Shown in pieces: positions 38,968-47,601 of a DNA stretch of 64,000 nucleotides (the first letter of the stretch is position 1; each line of letters starts with the position of its first letter). The translations under genes were made by a program, and so were the position numbers. The stretch comes from Pseudomonas sp. B6002 (GTDB lineage Bacteria > Pseudomonadota > Gammaproteobacteria > Pseudomonadales > Pseudomonadaceae): contig NZ_JACAOY010000012.1 of assembly GCF_013385985.1 (NCBI RefSeq), forward strand, positions 288,064 through 352,063, given 5' to 3'. The notes under the pieces are model-generated. The model was given only the letters and a program-made list of their open reading frames with translations. It was not told the origin of the DNA and did not search any database.

Positions 38968-39933
38968 CTACAAGGCCGCGTCGATTTTCTTGGCTGCGTC
39001 GTCGCTCACCCATGCGTGCCAGACTTCAGGATGTTCCTTGAGGAAAATTTTCGCCAGTTTTGGCGATTCAATTCGCTCTTTGGCCATGCGACCGAGGTTC
39101 TGGTTCAGCAGGTCGATGGGCAGGTTGACCTTTTCCAGCACGGCCACCAGCTCTGGCGCCTGCTCGTGGAAGGTCTTGGACAGGCCGACCTTGATGCTCA
39201 CGCTTTTATCCACGCCGGGCTTTTCTTCCAGCTTGACCAGGTCGACCTGGCCCATCAGCGGCGTCGGCGACCAGTAGTAGAACAGGATCGGCTCGCCACG
39301 CTTGTAGCTCGACAGCACCGCCGCATCCAGCGCCGGGCCAGTGCCTGGGCGGAAGTTGGTGTAGGAATTTTCCAGGCCGTAGCTTTTCAGCATTTCGCTG
39401 TTGTCCAGCTCGCAGGTCCAGCCGGCCGGGCAGTTGTAGAAACGCCCCTTGGACGGCTCTTCCTGGTCCTTGAACACCGAGGCGTACTTGGCCAGGTCGG
39501 CGATGTTTTTCAGGTCCGGCGCCTTGGGCTCCAGCTTGCGCTTGGCATCGCCCTCGATCACATAGCGCGGCACGTACCAGCCTTCGATCGCACCGACCAC
39601 CGGAGCACCGACGCCCACGACTTTGCCGGCCTTCTCGGCCTTGTTCCAGACTTCACTGCGGCCCACCCATTCTTCGGCGAAGACCTGGATGTCGTTGCTG
39701 CTCAGGGCGTTTTCCATAGTGATGGAGTTGCCCGGCAGGCTGTCGGTTTTGCAGTCGTAGCCTTTTTCCAGCACGGTTTGCAGGATATCGGTGAGCAACA
39801 TGCCGCTTTCCCAGTTAAGGCCGGCGAACTTCACCGGCTTGCCGGATTCGCACCAGCCGGCCGCCTGGGCGCCAGCACTGGCCAACACGCCCGCAGAGAA
39901 CACAGTGGCCAACAGGGTTTTATTCATCTTCAT
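38968..39933 (-). CDS. hutX: histidine ABC transporter binding protein (ProX-type)
   Basis: A 321-residue periplasmic binding protein. I use ATG 39933, ten bases after GGGAG; a second Met two codons later and a longer frame to 39996 are less supported. Its signal peptide (MNKTLLATVFSAGVLASAGAQA) is cleaved before AGWCESGKPVKFAG. Family features include LNWESGMLLTDILQTVLEKGYDC and the EEWVGRSEVW segment. Although it resembles glycine-betaine binders, its place in hutXWV points to histidine. Confidence 0.9.
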   Translation of the reverse strand: MKMNKTLLATVFSAGVLASAGAQAAGWCESGKPVKFAGLNWESGMLLTDILQTVLEKGYDCKTDSLPGNSITMENALSSNDIQVFAEEWVGRSEVWNKAEKAGKVVGVGAPVVGAIEGWYVPRYVIEGDAKRKLEPKAPDLKNIADLAKYASVFKDQEEPSKGRFYNCPAGWTCELDNSEMLKSYGLENSYTNFRPGTGPALDAAVLSSYKRGEPILFYYWSPTPLMGQVDLVKLEEKPGVDKSVSIKVGLSKTFHEQAPELVAVLEKVNLPIDLLNQNLGRMAKERIESPKLAKIFLKEHPEVWHAWVSDDAAKKIDAAL

Positions 39934-40002
39934 TGTTGTGACGCTCCCAATCTTGAAATGGATTACGGCAGTCAGTAGGCATCCTGCCCTGTCCACGTCC
40001 CA

Positions 40003-41451
40003 TCAGGCTTGTACCGCCAGCCCGTTTGTCGTCGTTGGTGCAGCGCCCTGCTCTGCTGGCAGGATCAGGTGTTCAGGAATTGCGCTGTGCCACTTTTTGG
40101 CGGCCCAGTAATACAGTGCAGCGGGCACCACCAAGCCGATGATCCAGGAGATATCGGTGTCGCCGAGGCTGGCGACGAGGGGGCCGGTGTAGAAGTGCGT
40201 CGAGATGAACGGCATCTGGATCAGCACGCCGAACACATAGATGCTGATGCCCATCAGGTTCCAGCGGCCGTAGCGACCGTTGGGATTGGACAACGCAGGA
40301 ATGTCATAGCGCTCTTTGGTGATGCAGTAGAAGTCCACCAGGTTGATTGCACTCCAGGGCGTGAAAAACGCCAGCAGGAACAGGATGAACGCGGAGAAAT
40401 CCTTGAGGAATGAGTCTTTTCCCAAAAGTGCCAGCGCGGCGGCAATCGAGACCATCAGGAAGATGTACAGCAGGCGTACCGCACTGGAGATGTGCCGGCT
40501 GCCACGAAAGCCGCTGATGATCGTCGCGATGGACATGAAGCTGCCGTAGGCGTTGAGGGTGGTCACGGTGACCTTGCCGAAGGCGATGCTGAAATACAGC
40601 AGCGCCGCGACAATGCCGGTGCCGCCCAGGCCGACGATAAACGAGACTTCGTGGTGAGCGAATTGCGCGCCGGCCAGGGCTGCCGCGAACACACCAAACA
40701 CCATCGACGCCTGCGCTCCGATCACCGAACCCAGACCAACGGCCCAGAAGGTTTTCGACGCGCTGGTGCTGCGCGGCAAATAGCGCGAGTAGTCCGCCAC
40801 ATACGGGCCGAACGCGATCTGCCAGGACGCCGACAACGAAATCGCCAACAGGAAACTGCTCAGGGAAAAGTGCTTGTTGCCCAGCAACGCCGCCACGTCG
40901 TTACCCGCCAACAGTTTGTAGAACAGGTACACGAACGCAATCACGCCCAGCACGCTGGCCACGCGGCCGATGCCGTGGATGACGCGGTAGCCGAAAATGG
41001 TGAACACCATGATCAACCCGGCGAACAACACGATGCCGACCCAGTCTTCCACGTGCAGCAACTGCGCCACCGCCTGCCCCGCCAGCAACGAACCGCTGGC
41101 CGAGAAGCCGATGTACATCAGGCACACCAGCACCAGCGGGATCACCGCCCCATACACACCAAACTGCACACGGCTGGAAATCATCTGCGGCAAGCCCAGT
41201 TGCGGGCCTTGTGCCGCATGCAACGCCATCACGCCACCGCCCAGCAGTTGGCCGATCAACAGACCGATCAACGACCAGAACACATCACCGCCCAGCACCA
41301 CGGCCAGGGCCCCGGTGACAATCGCGGTGATCTGCAGGTTGGCACCCAGCCACAGGGTGAACTGGCTCAATAGACGACCATGTCTTTCCGCTTCCGGGAT
41401 GTAGTCGATCGAGCGCCTTTCGATCAACGGGGTGGTGTCATTTGCAGCCAT
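40003..41451 (-). CDS. NCS1-family permease, probable urocanate transporter
   Basis: A 482-residue transporter of the nucleobase-cation-symport-1 (cytosine/purine permease) family with about 12 membrane helices. N-terminal ERRSIDYIPEAERHGRLLSQFTLWLGANLQITAIVTGAL is typical. I use ATG 41451 with AGAGG nine bases upstream. It stands directly behind hutU. In P. fluorescens a gene here is reported as the urocanate permease hutTu (from memory), which would make urocanate the substrate; the sequence alone says only NCS1. Confidence 0.86.
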   Translation of the reverse strand: MAANDTTPLIERRSIDYIPEAERHGRLLSQFTLWLGANLQITAIVTGALAVVLGGDVFWSLIGLLIGQLLGGGVMALHAAQGPQLGLPQMISSRVQFGVYGAVIPLVLVCLMYIGFSASGSLLAGQAVAQLLHVEDWVGIVLFAGLIMVFTIFGYRVIHGIGRVASVLGVIAFVYLFYKLLAGNDVAALLGNKHFSLSSFLLAISLSASWQIAFGPYVADYSRYLPRSTSASKTFWAVGLGSVIGAQASMVFGVFAAALAGAQFAHHEVSFIVGLGGTGIVAALLYFSIAFGKVTVTTLNAYGSFMSIATIISGFRGSRHISSAVRLLYIFLMVSIAAALALLGKDSFLKDFSAFILFLLAFFTPWSAINLVDFYCITKERYDIPALSNPNGRYGRWNLMGISIYVFGVLIQMPFISTHFYTGPLVASLGDTDISWIIGLVVPAALYYWAAKKWHSAIPEHLILPAEQGAAPTTTNGLAVQA

Positions 41452-41496
41452 GTTGTTCAACCTCTGATGGATTGTTTTTGTGTGCATTGCTGTTCT

Positions 41497-41600
41497 TGTA
41501 GGAGCTGGCTTGCCTGCGATGCAGGCGACTCGGTCTGTCAGTCAAACCGATGTGATGCCATCGCAGGCAAGCCAGCTCCCACACAAGCCCGCTCCCACAT
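41497..41600. repeat. composite REP pair
   Basis: TGTAGGAGCTGGCTTGCCTGCGATGC, then inverted ATCGCAGGCAAGCCAGCTCCCACA, then a stub ACAAGCCCGCTCCCACA of another subtype. The left end has TGTAGGAG and the right GTGGGAG ends, so the element mixes subtypes. It lies between hutU and the NCS1 permease. Confidence 0.85.
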
Positions 41601-41604
41601 TGAG

Positions 41605-43275
41605 TTACTTGATCATTGGGAGGTTGAGGCCCTGTTCTTTGGCGCAGTCGATCGCGATCTGGTAGCCGGCGTCTGCGTGGCGCATCACGCCGGTGGCCGG
41701 GTCGTTGTGCAGCACGCGGGCGATACGCTCGGCGGCTTCGTCGGTACCGTCGCAGACGATGACCATGCCGGAGTGCTGGGAGAAGCCCATGCCGACGCCG
41801 CCACCGTGGTGCAGCGACACCCAGGTCGCGCCGCTCGCGGTGTTGAGCAAGGCGTTGAGCAGTGGCCAGTCGGACACGGCGTCGGAACCGTCCTGCATGG
41901 CTTCGGTTTCACGGTTCGGGCTGGAGACCGAGCCGGAGTCGAGGTGGTCGCGGCCGATCACCACCGGCGCCGACAGCTCGCCGCTGCGTACCATTTCGTT
42001 GAACGCCAGGCCCAGCTTGGCGCGTTGGCCCAGGCCGACCCAGCAGATACGCGCCGGCAGGCCCTGGAAGCTGATGCGCTCGCGCGCCATGTCCAGCCAG
42101 TTGTGCAGGTGGGCGTCGTCCGGGATCAGCTCTTTGACTTTGGCGTCGGTCTTGTAGATGTCTTGCGGGTCGCCCGACAGCGCCGCCCAACGGAACGGGC
42201 CAATGCCACGGCAGAACAGTGGGCGGATGTAGGCCGGTACGAAACCCGGGAAGTCGAAGGCATTTTCCACGCCCTCTTCCTGGGCCATCTGGCGGATGTT
42301 GTTGCCGTAGTCGAAGGTCGGGATGCCTTGTTTCTGGAATTCCAGCATGGCTTTGACGTGCACGGCCATCGACTGCTTGGCGGCCTTGATCACGGCAGCC
42401 GGCTCGGTCTTGGCGCGGGCGCGGTATTCGTCCCAGGTCCAGCCGGCTGGCAGGTAGCCGTTGAGTGGGTCGTGGGCGCTGGTCTGGTCGGTGACCATGT
42501 CTGGGCGCACGCCACGCTTGACCAGTTCCGGCAGGATTTCCGCCGCGTTACCCAGCAGGGCGATGGAGATGGCCTTGCCTTCCTTGGTGTATTTGGCGAT
42601 GCGAGCCAGGGCGTCGTCGAGGTCGGTGGCTTGTTCGTCGACATAACGGCTGTTCAGGCGGAAGTCGATGCTGACCTGCTGGCATTCAATGTTCAGCGAG
42701 CAGGCGCCAGCCAAAGTAGCGGCCAGAGGCTGGGCGCCGCCCATGCCGCCGAGGCCGGCGGTGAGGACCCAGCGGCCGGTCAGGTCGCTGTTGTAGTGTT
42801 GGCGGCCGGCTTCGACGAAGGTTTCGTAGGTGCCCTGGACGATGCCTTGGCTGCCGATGTAGATCCAGCTGCCGGCGGTCATCTGGCCGTACATGGCCAG
42901 GCCCTTGGCATCCAGTTCGTTGAAGTGTTCCCAGCTGGCCCAGTGCGGTACCAGGTTGGAGTTGGCGATCAGTACACGCGGAGCGTTGCTGTGGGTCTTG
43001 AACACGCCAACCGGCTTGCCGGATTGCACCAGCAGGGTTTCGTCGTCGTTCAGGTTAGTGAGGCTCTCGACGATCTGGTCGTAGCACTCCCAGTTGCGCG
43101 CCGCACGGCCGATACCGCCGTACACCACCAATTCTTTCGGGTTCTCGGCCACTTGCGGGTCGAGGTTGTTCATCAGCATGCGCAGCGGCGCTTCAGTCAG
43201 CCAGCTTTTGGCAGTGAGCTTGTTACCGTGGGCGGCACGGATTTCGACGTCACGGTATTTTGTAGGCTTGGTCAC
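41605..43275 (-). CDS. hutU: urocanate hydratase
   Basis: Second step: urocanate to imidazolone propionate, using tightly bound NAD+. The 556-residue standard-length protein has the glycine-rich NAD loop [12 protein letters not shown], the family Cys-region near [10 protein letters not shown], and the C-terminal [13 protein letters not shown] and [13 protein letters not shown] signatures. It starts at GTG 43275, with GAGGAG eight bases upstream. First gene of the main hut operon, preceded by a sigma-54 type promoter and a HutC-type operator. Confidence 0.97.
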   Translation of the reverse strand: MTKPTKYRDVEIRAAHGNKLTAKSWLTEAPLRMLMNNLDPQVAENPKELVVYGGIGRAARNWECYDQIVESLTNLNDDETLLVQSGKPVGVFKTHSNAPRVLIANSNLVPHWASWEHFNELDAKGLAMYGQMTAGSWIYIGSQGIVQGTYETFVEAGRQHYNSDLTGRWVLTAGLGGMGGAQPLAATLAGACSLNIECQQVSIDFRLNSRYVDEQATDLDDALARIAKYTKEGKAISIALLGNAAEILPELVKRGVRPDMVTDQTSAHDPLNGYLPAGWTWDEYRARAKTEPAAVIKAAKQSMAVHVKAMLEFQKQGIPTFDYGNNIRQMAQEEGVENAFDFPGFVPAYIRPLFCRGIGPFRWAALSGDPQDIYKTDAKVKELIPDDAHLHNWLDMARERISFQGLPARICWVGLGQRAKLGLAFNEMVRSGELSAPVVIGRDHLDSGSVSSPNRETEAMQDGSDAVSDWPLLNALLNTASGATWVSLHHGGGVGMGFSQHSGMVIVCDGTDEAAERIARVLHNDPATGVMRHADAGYQIAIDCAKEQGLNLPMIK

Positions 43276-43346
43276 AACAAGAACTCCTCGGCGATCGATG
43301 CGCGAACATGGATGGTGCGAAGGAGAGTCTTACGCACACATCTTTA

Positions 43347-43360
43347 CTTGTACATACAAG
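43347..43360. promoter_or_regulatory. HutC operator at hutU
   Basis: CTTGTA-CA-TACAAG, a perfect inverted repeat of 6 bp with a 2-bp centre, containing the TGTA-N2-TACA core shared with the hutC-hutF region. It lies just downstream of the -12 element, over the expected transcription start, so bound HutC would block transcription. Inducer expected: urocanate. Confidence 0.85.
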
Positions 43361-43364
43361 CATA

Positions 43365-43380
43365 TGCAATCAAGCGGCCA
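43365..43380 (-). promoter_or_regulatory. sigma-54 type promoter of hutU
   Basis: On the minus strand TGGCCGCTTGATTGCA; consensus TGGCACGNNNNTTGCW. The invariant GG and GC are spaced correctly by ten bases and TTGCA is complete. CbrB or NtrC would be the activator; CbrB activation of hutU is described for P. fluorescens (from memory). Distance to the GTG start is about 90 bp. Confidence 0.8.
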
Positions 43381-43587
43381 ACTTGGCGAGGGGGTTGTCG
43401 AGATTTTTTTGGAAAGTACGCGCGAGCCTTGGAAATTAAGGCTTCGGGGCTTGATGAAATTTCTTACGGAGGGTTTTTACAGCGAGAGAGGTTTGGCGTG
43501 TCGGCGTGGTTTTGCGCCACGCTGGGGCATTCGGTAACAAATTGGTGCGAGGGTTGGAAACAGATTTTATCTACACCACAAAACCAC

Positions 43588-43657
43588 TGTAGGAGCCGGC
43601 TTGCCGGCGATGACGGTGTTTCAGATAGACCGCTTCGCCGGCAAGCCGGCTCCTACA
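43588..43657. repeat. REP pair (REPIN-like), TGTAGGAG subtype
   Basis: TGTAGGAGCCGGCTTGCCGGCGATG and inverted CGCCGGCAAGCCGGCTCCTACA, spacer including TTTCAGATAGACCG. The stem is perfect over 18 bp. It lies four bases after the hutD stop on the minus strand, so it may mark the end of the hutC-hutD transcript. Confidence 0.9.
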
Positions 43658-43660
43658 GGG

Positions 43661-44221
43661 TTAATCGCGTGGGGTCAGTTCGATGATGCAGCTGCGGCCG
43701 GCTACGGAGATATCCAGCAAGCCGGTGTTACCGTCCACTTGCAGGCAGTCGTGGTGACCGAGCTTGTGGTCCAGCACCTTCACTTCATCCGCCACACTGA
43801 ACACCAGCACAGTCTGCGCGGTCGTAAAGAATTGCTGCACGCCGTCCACCCACTGCAACCGCGCGTGGTAACGCTGGGGCGAGTAGATCAGGTTGAAGTC
43901 GCGAATCGGCCCGGTAATCAGGCGGCAAGACACTTGGCTGTCACCTTTGAACGCGAACGGTTGCAGCGGTAACAAACCGCGCTGCTCCTCACCGTCGACC
44001 GTCAACACCATGCCAGCACCCTGGATCACGGTGATGACGCGCTGGTAACCAGCGAAGGTCGAGAACCCGCCCGACTCGCCAATGTCGGCAATCGACAGGC
44101 GCCAGCCAAAGCCATCGAGACCTGCGCCTGCGTCACGGGTGATTTCTTCGGTGCTGCCACCGCCGTTTTTCCACGGCATGCGCACGTAATCGGTGGCGCG
44201 CCAGACTTTCACTGCACTCAT
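43661..44221 (-). CDS. hutD: HutD/Ves-family cupin
   Basis: A 186-residue small cupin-like protein. Family signatures are YVRMPWKNGGGSTEEITRD (about residues 12-30), the WRLSIADIGESGGFSTFAGYQRVITVIQGAGM cupin strand region, and DFNLIYSPQRYHARL. The metal-binding His set of catalytic cupins is not clear. HutD is linked to hut genes in pseudomonads and has been proposed to set an upper limit on hut activity; the biochemical role is open. It overlaps hutC by 4 bp (ATGA), so the repressor and HutD are co-translated. Confidence 0.92.
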   Translation of the reverse strand: MSAVKVWRATDYVRMPWKNGGGSTEEITRDAGAGLDGFGWRLSIADIGESGGFSTFAGYQRVITVIQGAGMVLTVDGEEQRGLLPLQPFAFKGDSQVSCRLITGPIRDFNLIYSPQRYHARLQWVDGVQQFFTTAQTVLVFSVADEVKVLDHKLGHHDCLQVDGNTGLLDISVAGRSCIIELTPRD

Positions 44222-44967
44222 TTACTGAAACGTCCTTCCAGGCTATGACGGGAACCGGGGTGGATCAAACGCGCGGCGGTCACCGGCTGGCGGCCCGACC
44301 AGGTGCGTCGGCGGATCAACAGGCAGGGCTCACTCGGTTCGATCTGCAGCAGCTTGCACTCGGCGGCGTCTGCGAGGATCGCTTCAACCACGTGCTCGCC
44401 TTCGGTGAGCGGCGCCACCTGGTTCAAATAGGCGTAAGGGGTTTGCTGGGTGAAATCCTGCTGCAGGTATTCCGGCGCGACCAGAGCGTTGACGAAACGG
44501 TCTTCGATTTGCACGGGAATATCGTTTTCGAAGTGCACGATCAGCGAGTGGAATACGCGCCCGCCTTCACGCATCTCCAAGGCAACGGCGCGCTCGGAGC
44601 CCGCAGCCTCTTCGCCCAGATGGATGACCTGGCAAGTGTGCCGATGACCGCGGGAGGCGATCTCATCGGCAATGTTGTGCACTTCAAACAGCGCTGACTG
44701 GCTCTTGGGCTCGGCGACGAATGTGCCGACGCCTTGCATGCGCACCAGCAACCCTTCGGCGGTGAGCTCGCGCAGGGCACGGTTGATGGTCATGCGGCTG
44801 AAGCCCAGTTCGCTGACCAGCTCGCTCTCGGACGGCACGCGGTAATGGGGCGGCCAGTTGCCGGTGAGAATCTGCTGGCTGATCATCTGTTTGACGCGGG
44901 CATACAAGGGCGCCGGACTTTCGTCCATGTGGGCAGCCAGCGAAGAGTTGGCGGGCGGAGTCGGCAC
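44218..44967 (-). CDS. hutC: HutC, GntR-family repressor of histidine utilisation
   Basis: A 249-residue repressor, HutC subfamily. Residues about 20-85 form the winged helix (APLYARVKQMISQQILTGNWPPHYRVPSESELVSELGFSRMTINRALRELTAEGLLVRMQGVGTF). The rest is the UTRA ligand domain (VFHSLIVHFENDIPVQIEDRFVN and RLIHPGSRHSLEGRFSK), whose inducer is urocanate. I choose GTG 44967, giving MPTPPANSS and AAGGA six bases upstream; an upstream ATG (44997) has no binding site. The open frame continues far past it as an antisense shadow of hutF. It diverges from hutF. Confidence 0.94.
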   Translation of the reverse strand: MPTPPANSSLAAHMDESPAPLYARVKQMISQQILTGNWPPHYRVPSESELVSELGFSRMTINRALRELTAEGLLVRMQGVGTFVAEPKSQSALFEVHNIADEIASRGHRHTCQVIHLGEEAAGSERAVALEMREGGRVFHSLIVHFENDIPVQIEDRFVNALVAPEYLQQDFTQQTPYAYLNQVAPLTEGEHVVEAILADAAECKLLQIEPSEPCLLIRRRTWSGRQPVTAARLIHPGSRHSLEGRFSK

Positions 44968-45036
44968 AGGGAATCCTTGCAGGGGGAAAAGATGCATAGA
45001 TTGCCGGAGTTTACCGAGCAGGCAAACGTCTGTATA

Positions 45037-45046
45037 TGTATATACA
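45037..45046. promoter_or_regulatory. HutC operator between hutC and hutF
   Basis: TGTATATACA, the same TGTA-N2-TACA core as at hutU, in a 16-bp TA-rich stretch (45031-45046) that repeats the half-site TGTATA twice. Placed 30 bp before hutF and 70 bp before the hutC start, so it can serve both as repression of hutF and autoregulation of hutC. Confidence 0.75.
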
Positions 45047-45075
45047 AATAAACACACGACCGGGGTGCCTTGATC

Positions 45076-46440
45076 ATGTCCGCTTTCTTTGCCGAACGCG
45101 CGCTGCTGCCTAATGGATGGGCCAATGATGTACGTCTTGAAGTCAGCGCCGATGGCCTGCTGACTAAGGTTGAGGCCAATGCCAGCGCAGAGGGCGCCGA
45201 ACGGCTGAGAGGCCCGTTGTTGGCGGGCATGCCGAACTTGCACTCCCATGCATTCCAGCGCGCCATGGCCGGTTTGGCCGAAGTGGCCGGCAACCCGAAT
45301 GACAGTTTCTGGACCTGGCGCGACCTGATGTACCGGATGGTCGGCAAAATCAGCCCGGACCAATTGCAGGTCATCGCACGTCAGCTGTACATCGAGATGC
45401 TCAAGGCCGGCTACACCTCGGTCGCCGAATTCCACTATGTACACCATGACGTCAGCGGCCAGCCGTACGCCGACCGCACCGAGCTGTCGCGCCAGATCAG
45501 CCTGGCGGCGGCCAGCAGCGGGATTGGCCTCACGTTGTTGCCGGTGCTTTACACCCATTCCGGGTTTGGGGGCCAGGTGCCGAATGAGGGCCAGCGGCGC
45601 TTTATCAACAGCACTGAACACTACCTGGACCTGCAGGCTCGCTTGAAGCCTATCCTCGCCGCACAACCGGCCCAGCAGTTGGGCCTGTGCTTTCACTCCC
45701 TGCGCGCCGTCACGCCCCAGCAGATCAGCGAAGTACTGGCGGCCAGCGACAAAGCCTGCCCGGTGCATATCCACATCGCCGAACAGCAGAAGGAAGTCGA
45801 CGACTGCCTGGCCTGGAGCGGCAAGCGACCTCTGCAGTGGCTGTATGACAACGTCGAGGTCGATGAGCGCTGGTGCCTGGTGCACGCCACCCACGCCGAT
45901 GCCGAAGAAGTGACGCGCATGGCCAAGAGCCGTGCGATTGCCGGTTTGTGCCTGACGACCGAAGCCAACCTGGGTGACGGCATTTTCCCGGCCGTGGATT
46001 TCCTCGCGCAGGGCGGGCGCATGGGCATCGGTTCCGACAGCCATGTCTCGCTGAGCGTGGTGGAAGAATTGCGGTGGCTGGAATACGGCCAGCGCCTGCG
46101 CGATCAGCGGCGCAACCGGTTGTATCGCAGTGATCAGCCGATGGTCGGCCGCACGCTGTTTGATGCTGCGCTGGACGGTGGCGCTCAAGCATTGGGGCAG
46201 CCGATTGGTCGCCTGGAGGTGGGTAAACGTGCGGATTGGATTGTGCTGGACGGCAGTGATCCGTATCTGGCGACGGCGACAGAGGACGGGATTCTCAATC
46301 GCTGGCTGTTCGCCGGGGGCGACCGGCAGGTGCGGGATGTGCTGGTGAACGGCAAGTGGGTGGTGCGCGATGGGCGGCATGCGGGCGAAGAAGACAGCAG
46401 CCGGGCGTTTACCCAGGTTTTGAAGGATTTGCTCGGTTAA
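45076..46440 (+). CDS. hutF: formiminoglutamate deiminase
   Basis: Fourth step: N-formimino-L-glutamate to N-formyl-L-glutamate plus ammonia. A 454-residue amidohydrolase; the metal site is in GMPNLHSHAFQRA, further His in HIHIAEQQKEVDD and HATHADAEEV, and Asp in GIGSDSHVSLSVVEEL. ATG 45076 is chosen; the frame also has a TTG two codons earlier. Divergent from hutC-hutD and separated from the main hut operon, which contains hutG for the next step. Confidence 0.95.
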   Translation: MSAFFAERALLPNGWANDVRLEVSADGLLTKVEANASAEGAERLRGPLLAGMPNLHSHAFQRAMAGLAEVAGNPNDSFWTWRDLMYRMVGKISPDQLQVIARQLYIEMLKAGYTSVAEFHYVHHDVSGQPYADRTELSRQISLAAASSGIGLTLLPVLYTHSGFGGQVPNEGQRRFINSTEHYLDLQARLKPILAAQPAQQLGLCFHSLRAVTPQQISEVLAASDKACPVHIHIAEQQKEVDDCLAWSGKRPLQWLYDNVEVDERWCLVHATHADAEEVTRMAKSRAIAGLCLTTEANLGDGIFPAVDFLAQGGRMGIGSDSHVSLSVVEELRWLEYGQRLRDQRRNRLYRSDQPMVGRTLFDAALDGGAQALGQPIGRLEVGKRADWIVLDGSDPYLATATEDGILNRWLFAGGDRQVRDVLVNGKWVVRDGRHAGEEDSSRAFTQVLKDLLG

Positions 46441-46458
46441 CTGGCGACACATAACAAA

Positions 46459-46545
46459 TGTGGGAGCTGGCTTGCCTGCGATACAGGCACCGCGGTGTAT
46501 CAGTTACACCGCGGTGATGCTATCGCAGGCAAGCCAGCTCCCACA
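46459..46545. repeat. REP pair (REPIN-like), T/A subtype
   Basis: TGTGGGAGCTGGCTTGCCTGCGATACAGGCACCGCGGTGTA and its inverted partner around the centre ATCAGT. Here the pairing extends inward through CACCGCGGTG, so most of the 87-bp element can be one hairpin. It lies between convergent hutF and the lipocalin gene. Confidence 0.9.
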
Positions 46546-46570
46546 TTTTTTGATCGGCGTTGATTCAGGT

Positions 46571-47140
46571 TTATTGCGAGGTCTTGGCCATCTGCTTATC
46601 CGACGTGCGCCAGATCAAACGTGTGGTGTCGTACCCCTGCTGTCGCGCCCTGCTCAGCAGGTCCTCGCGGGTGTCGGCATTCACAGTTGGCGTGCGCGAC
46701 AGGATCCACATATAGCGCCGGCTCGGGCTGCCCACAATCGCGGTCTTGTAGTCATCACTGACGTACAGCACCCAGTAGTCGCCCTTGGCGACGCCTGGCA
46801 GCAACGACGTGAACCAGTTATTGAATTCCACCCAGAGCTTGTCGGTCTTGCCCGGTACTTGCGGCGTGGCCGTGCCTTTGGCTTCTTCCCACTTCCATTC
46901 GGTCGTCAGGCAGCGGTTGAACACCGACATGTCGCCATCGGGCAACAGCGTGTAACGGGCTTCGGACTGGGCGCAGTTGCGCTGGAAGTACATCGGCAAT
47001 CGAGCCAACTCATACCAGGTGCCCTGGTAACGCTTGAGGTTGACGTTGCTCGCTGTCTTGGGTTGCAGATCGTCGCCAGAATGGCTGGCGCAGCCCGCCA
47101 AAAACAGGCTGGCACAAAGGTATAAAACAAAACGCATCAT
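46571..47140 (-). CDS. blc: outer-membrane lipocalin (Blc type)
   Basis: A lipid-binding lipoprotein, 189 residues. The signal peptide has the lipobox LAGC (Cys at about 16), followed by Ser and His, so outer-membrane sorting is expected. Lipocalin signature RYQGTWYELARLPMYFQ at about 37-53 and the last motif RRYMWILSRTP near 142-152. It may store or move phospholipids or fatty acids in the envelope. It starts at ATG 47140, eight bases after GGGAG. A 30-bp gap separates it from the small lipoprotein upstream. Confidence 0.93.
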   Translation of the reverse strand: MMRFVLYLCASLFLAGCASHSGDDLQPKTASNVNLKRYQGTWYELARLPMYFQRNCAQSEARYTLLPDGDMSVFNRCLTTEWKWEEAKGTATPQVPGKTDKLWVEFNNWFTSLLPGVAKGDYWVLYVSDDYKTAIVGSPSRRYMWILSRTPTVNADTREDLLSRARQQGYDTTRLIWRTSDKQMAKTSQ

Positions 47141-47170
47141 TCTTTTTCTCCCGCAGGCTCGCGCCCCGGT

Positions 47171-47425
47171 TTACTTCAGGCCTTGCCCGGAAAACATCAG
47201 AACTTTGTCACCGGCGTATTGCACGCTGATAAAGCTGTTTTTATCGCCCCACGTGCAGCTGGACATGCCCAGTGCGCCGGAACAATCGGCAGGCTTGCCC
47301 AGCAACGACTCCACCTCAGCCTTGGCCATGCCAGCCGACAGCTTCGCGTAATTTTCCTGGTTGACCTTGCTGCAAGCGGCCAAAAGCACGCAAAAAGTCA
47401 GCAGGGCGAGACGGCGTAACGACAT
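47171..47425 (-). CDS. small lipoprotein, SmpA/DUF3862-like fold
   Basis: An 84-residue lipoprotein. The signal peptide ends in the lipobox LLAAC (Cys at about 18), followed by SKVNQENYAKLSAGMAKAEVESLLGKPADCSGALGMSSCTWGDKNSFISVQYAGDKVLMFSGQGLK. The NYAKLSAGMAKAEVESLLGKP segment is the helix-helix-beta pattern of BLIP/SmpA-like domains. Two Cys (in ADCSG and SSCTW) could form a disulfide. ATG 47425 follows AGGAG. Probably co-transcribed with the lipocalin gene. Function unknown. Confidence 0.85.
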   Translation of the reverse strand: MSLRRLALLTFCVLLAACSKVNQENYAKLSAGMAKAEVESLLGKPADCSGALGMSSCTWGDKNSFISVQYAGDKVLMFSGQGLK

Positions 47426-47513
47426 GGGATAACTCCTGGAGAGACGAAGCAGCGTGGGTATCTGCCAGAAGCTTAGAAGGGAAAAGGGGTGTCTGGTTCC
47501 CGATGAGCAAAAA

Positions 47514-47550
47514 CAAAAAAAGCCCCGAAACGCTGAAACGTTTCGGGGCT
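47514..47550 (-). terminator. fbp terminator
   Basis: On the minus strand AGCCCCGAAACG-tttcag-CGTTTCGGGGCT and then TTTTTTTG, a 12-bp stem with a T run, about 50 bp after the fbp stop. Confidence 0.92.
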
Positions 47551-47601
47551 TCTTCAAGGGTGATCCGGCTCACAACAACGCGGATGACCGGTCGCCGCCA
47601 C

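Larger units (their letters stand above)
43276..43660. promoter_or_regulatory. hutU promoter region and hutD-hutU gap
   Basis: 385 bp without a gene. From right to left on the minus strand it holds a REP pair, about 200 bp of AT-rich sequence suitable for activator binding, the -24/-12 element, the operator and the hutU leader. Confidence 0.75.

Noticed and set aside
44218-46452. 744-residue reading of hutC
   Set aside because: The frame runs on upstream of hutC as an antisense shadow of hutF. Only the last 249 residues are HutC; GTG 44967 has a binding site and the family N-terminus.
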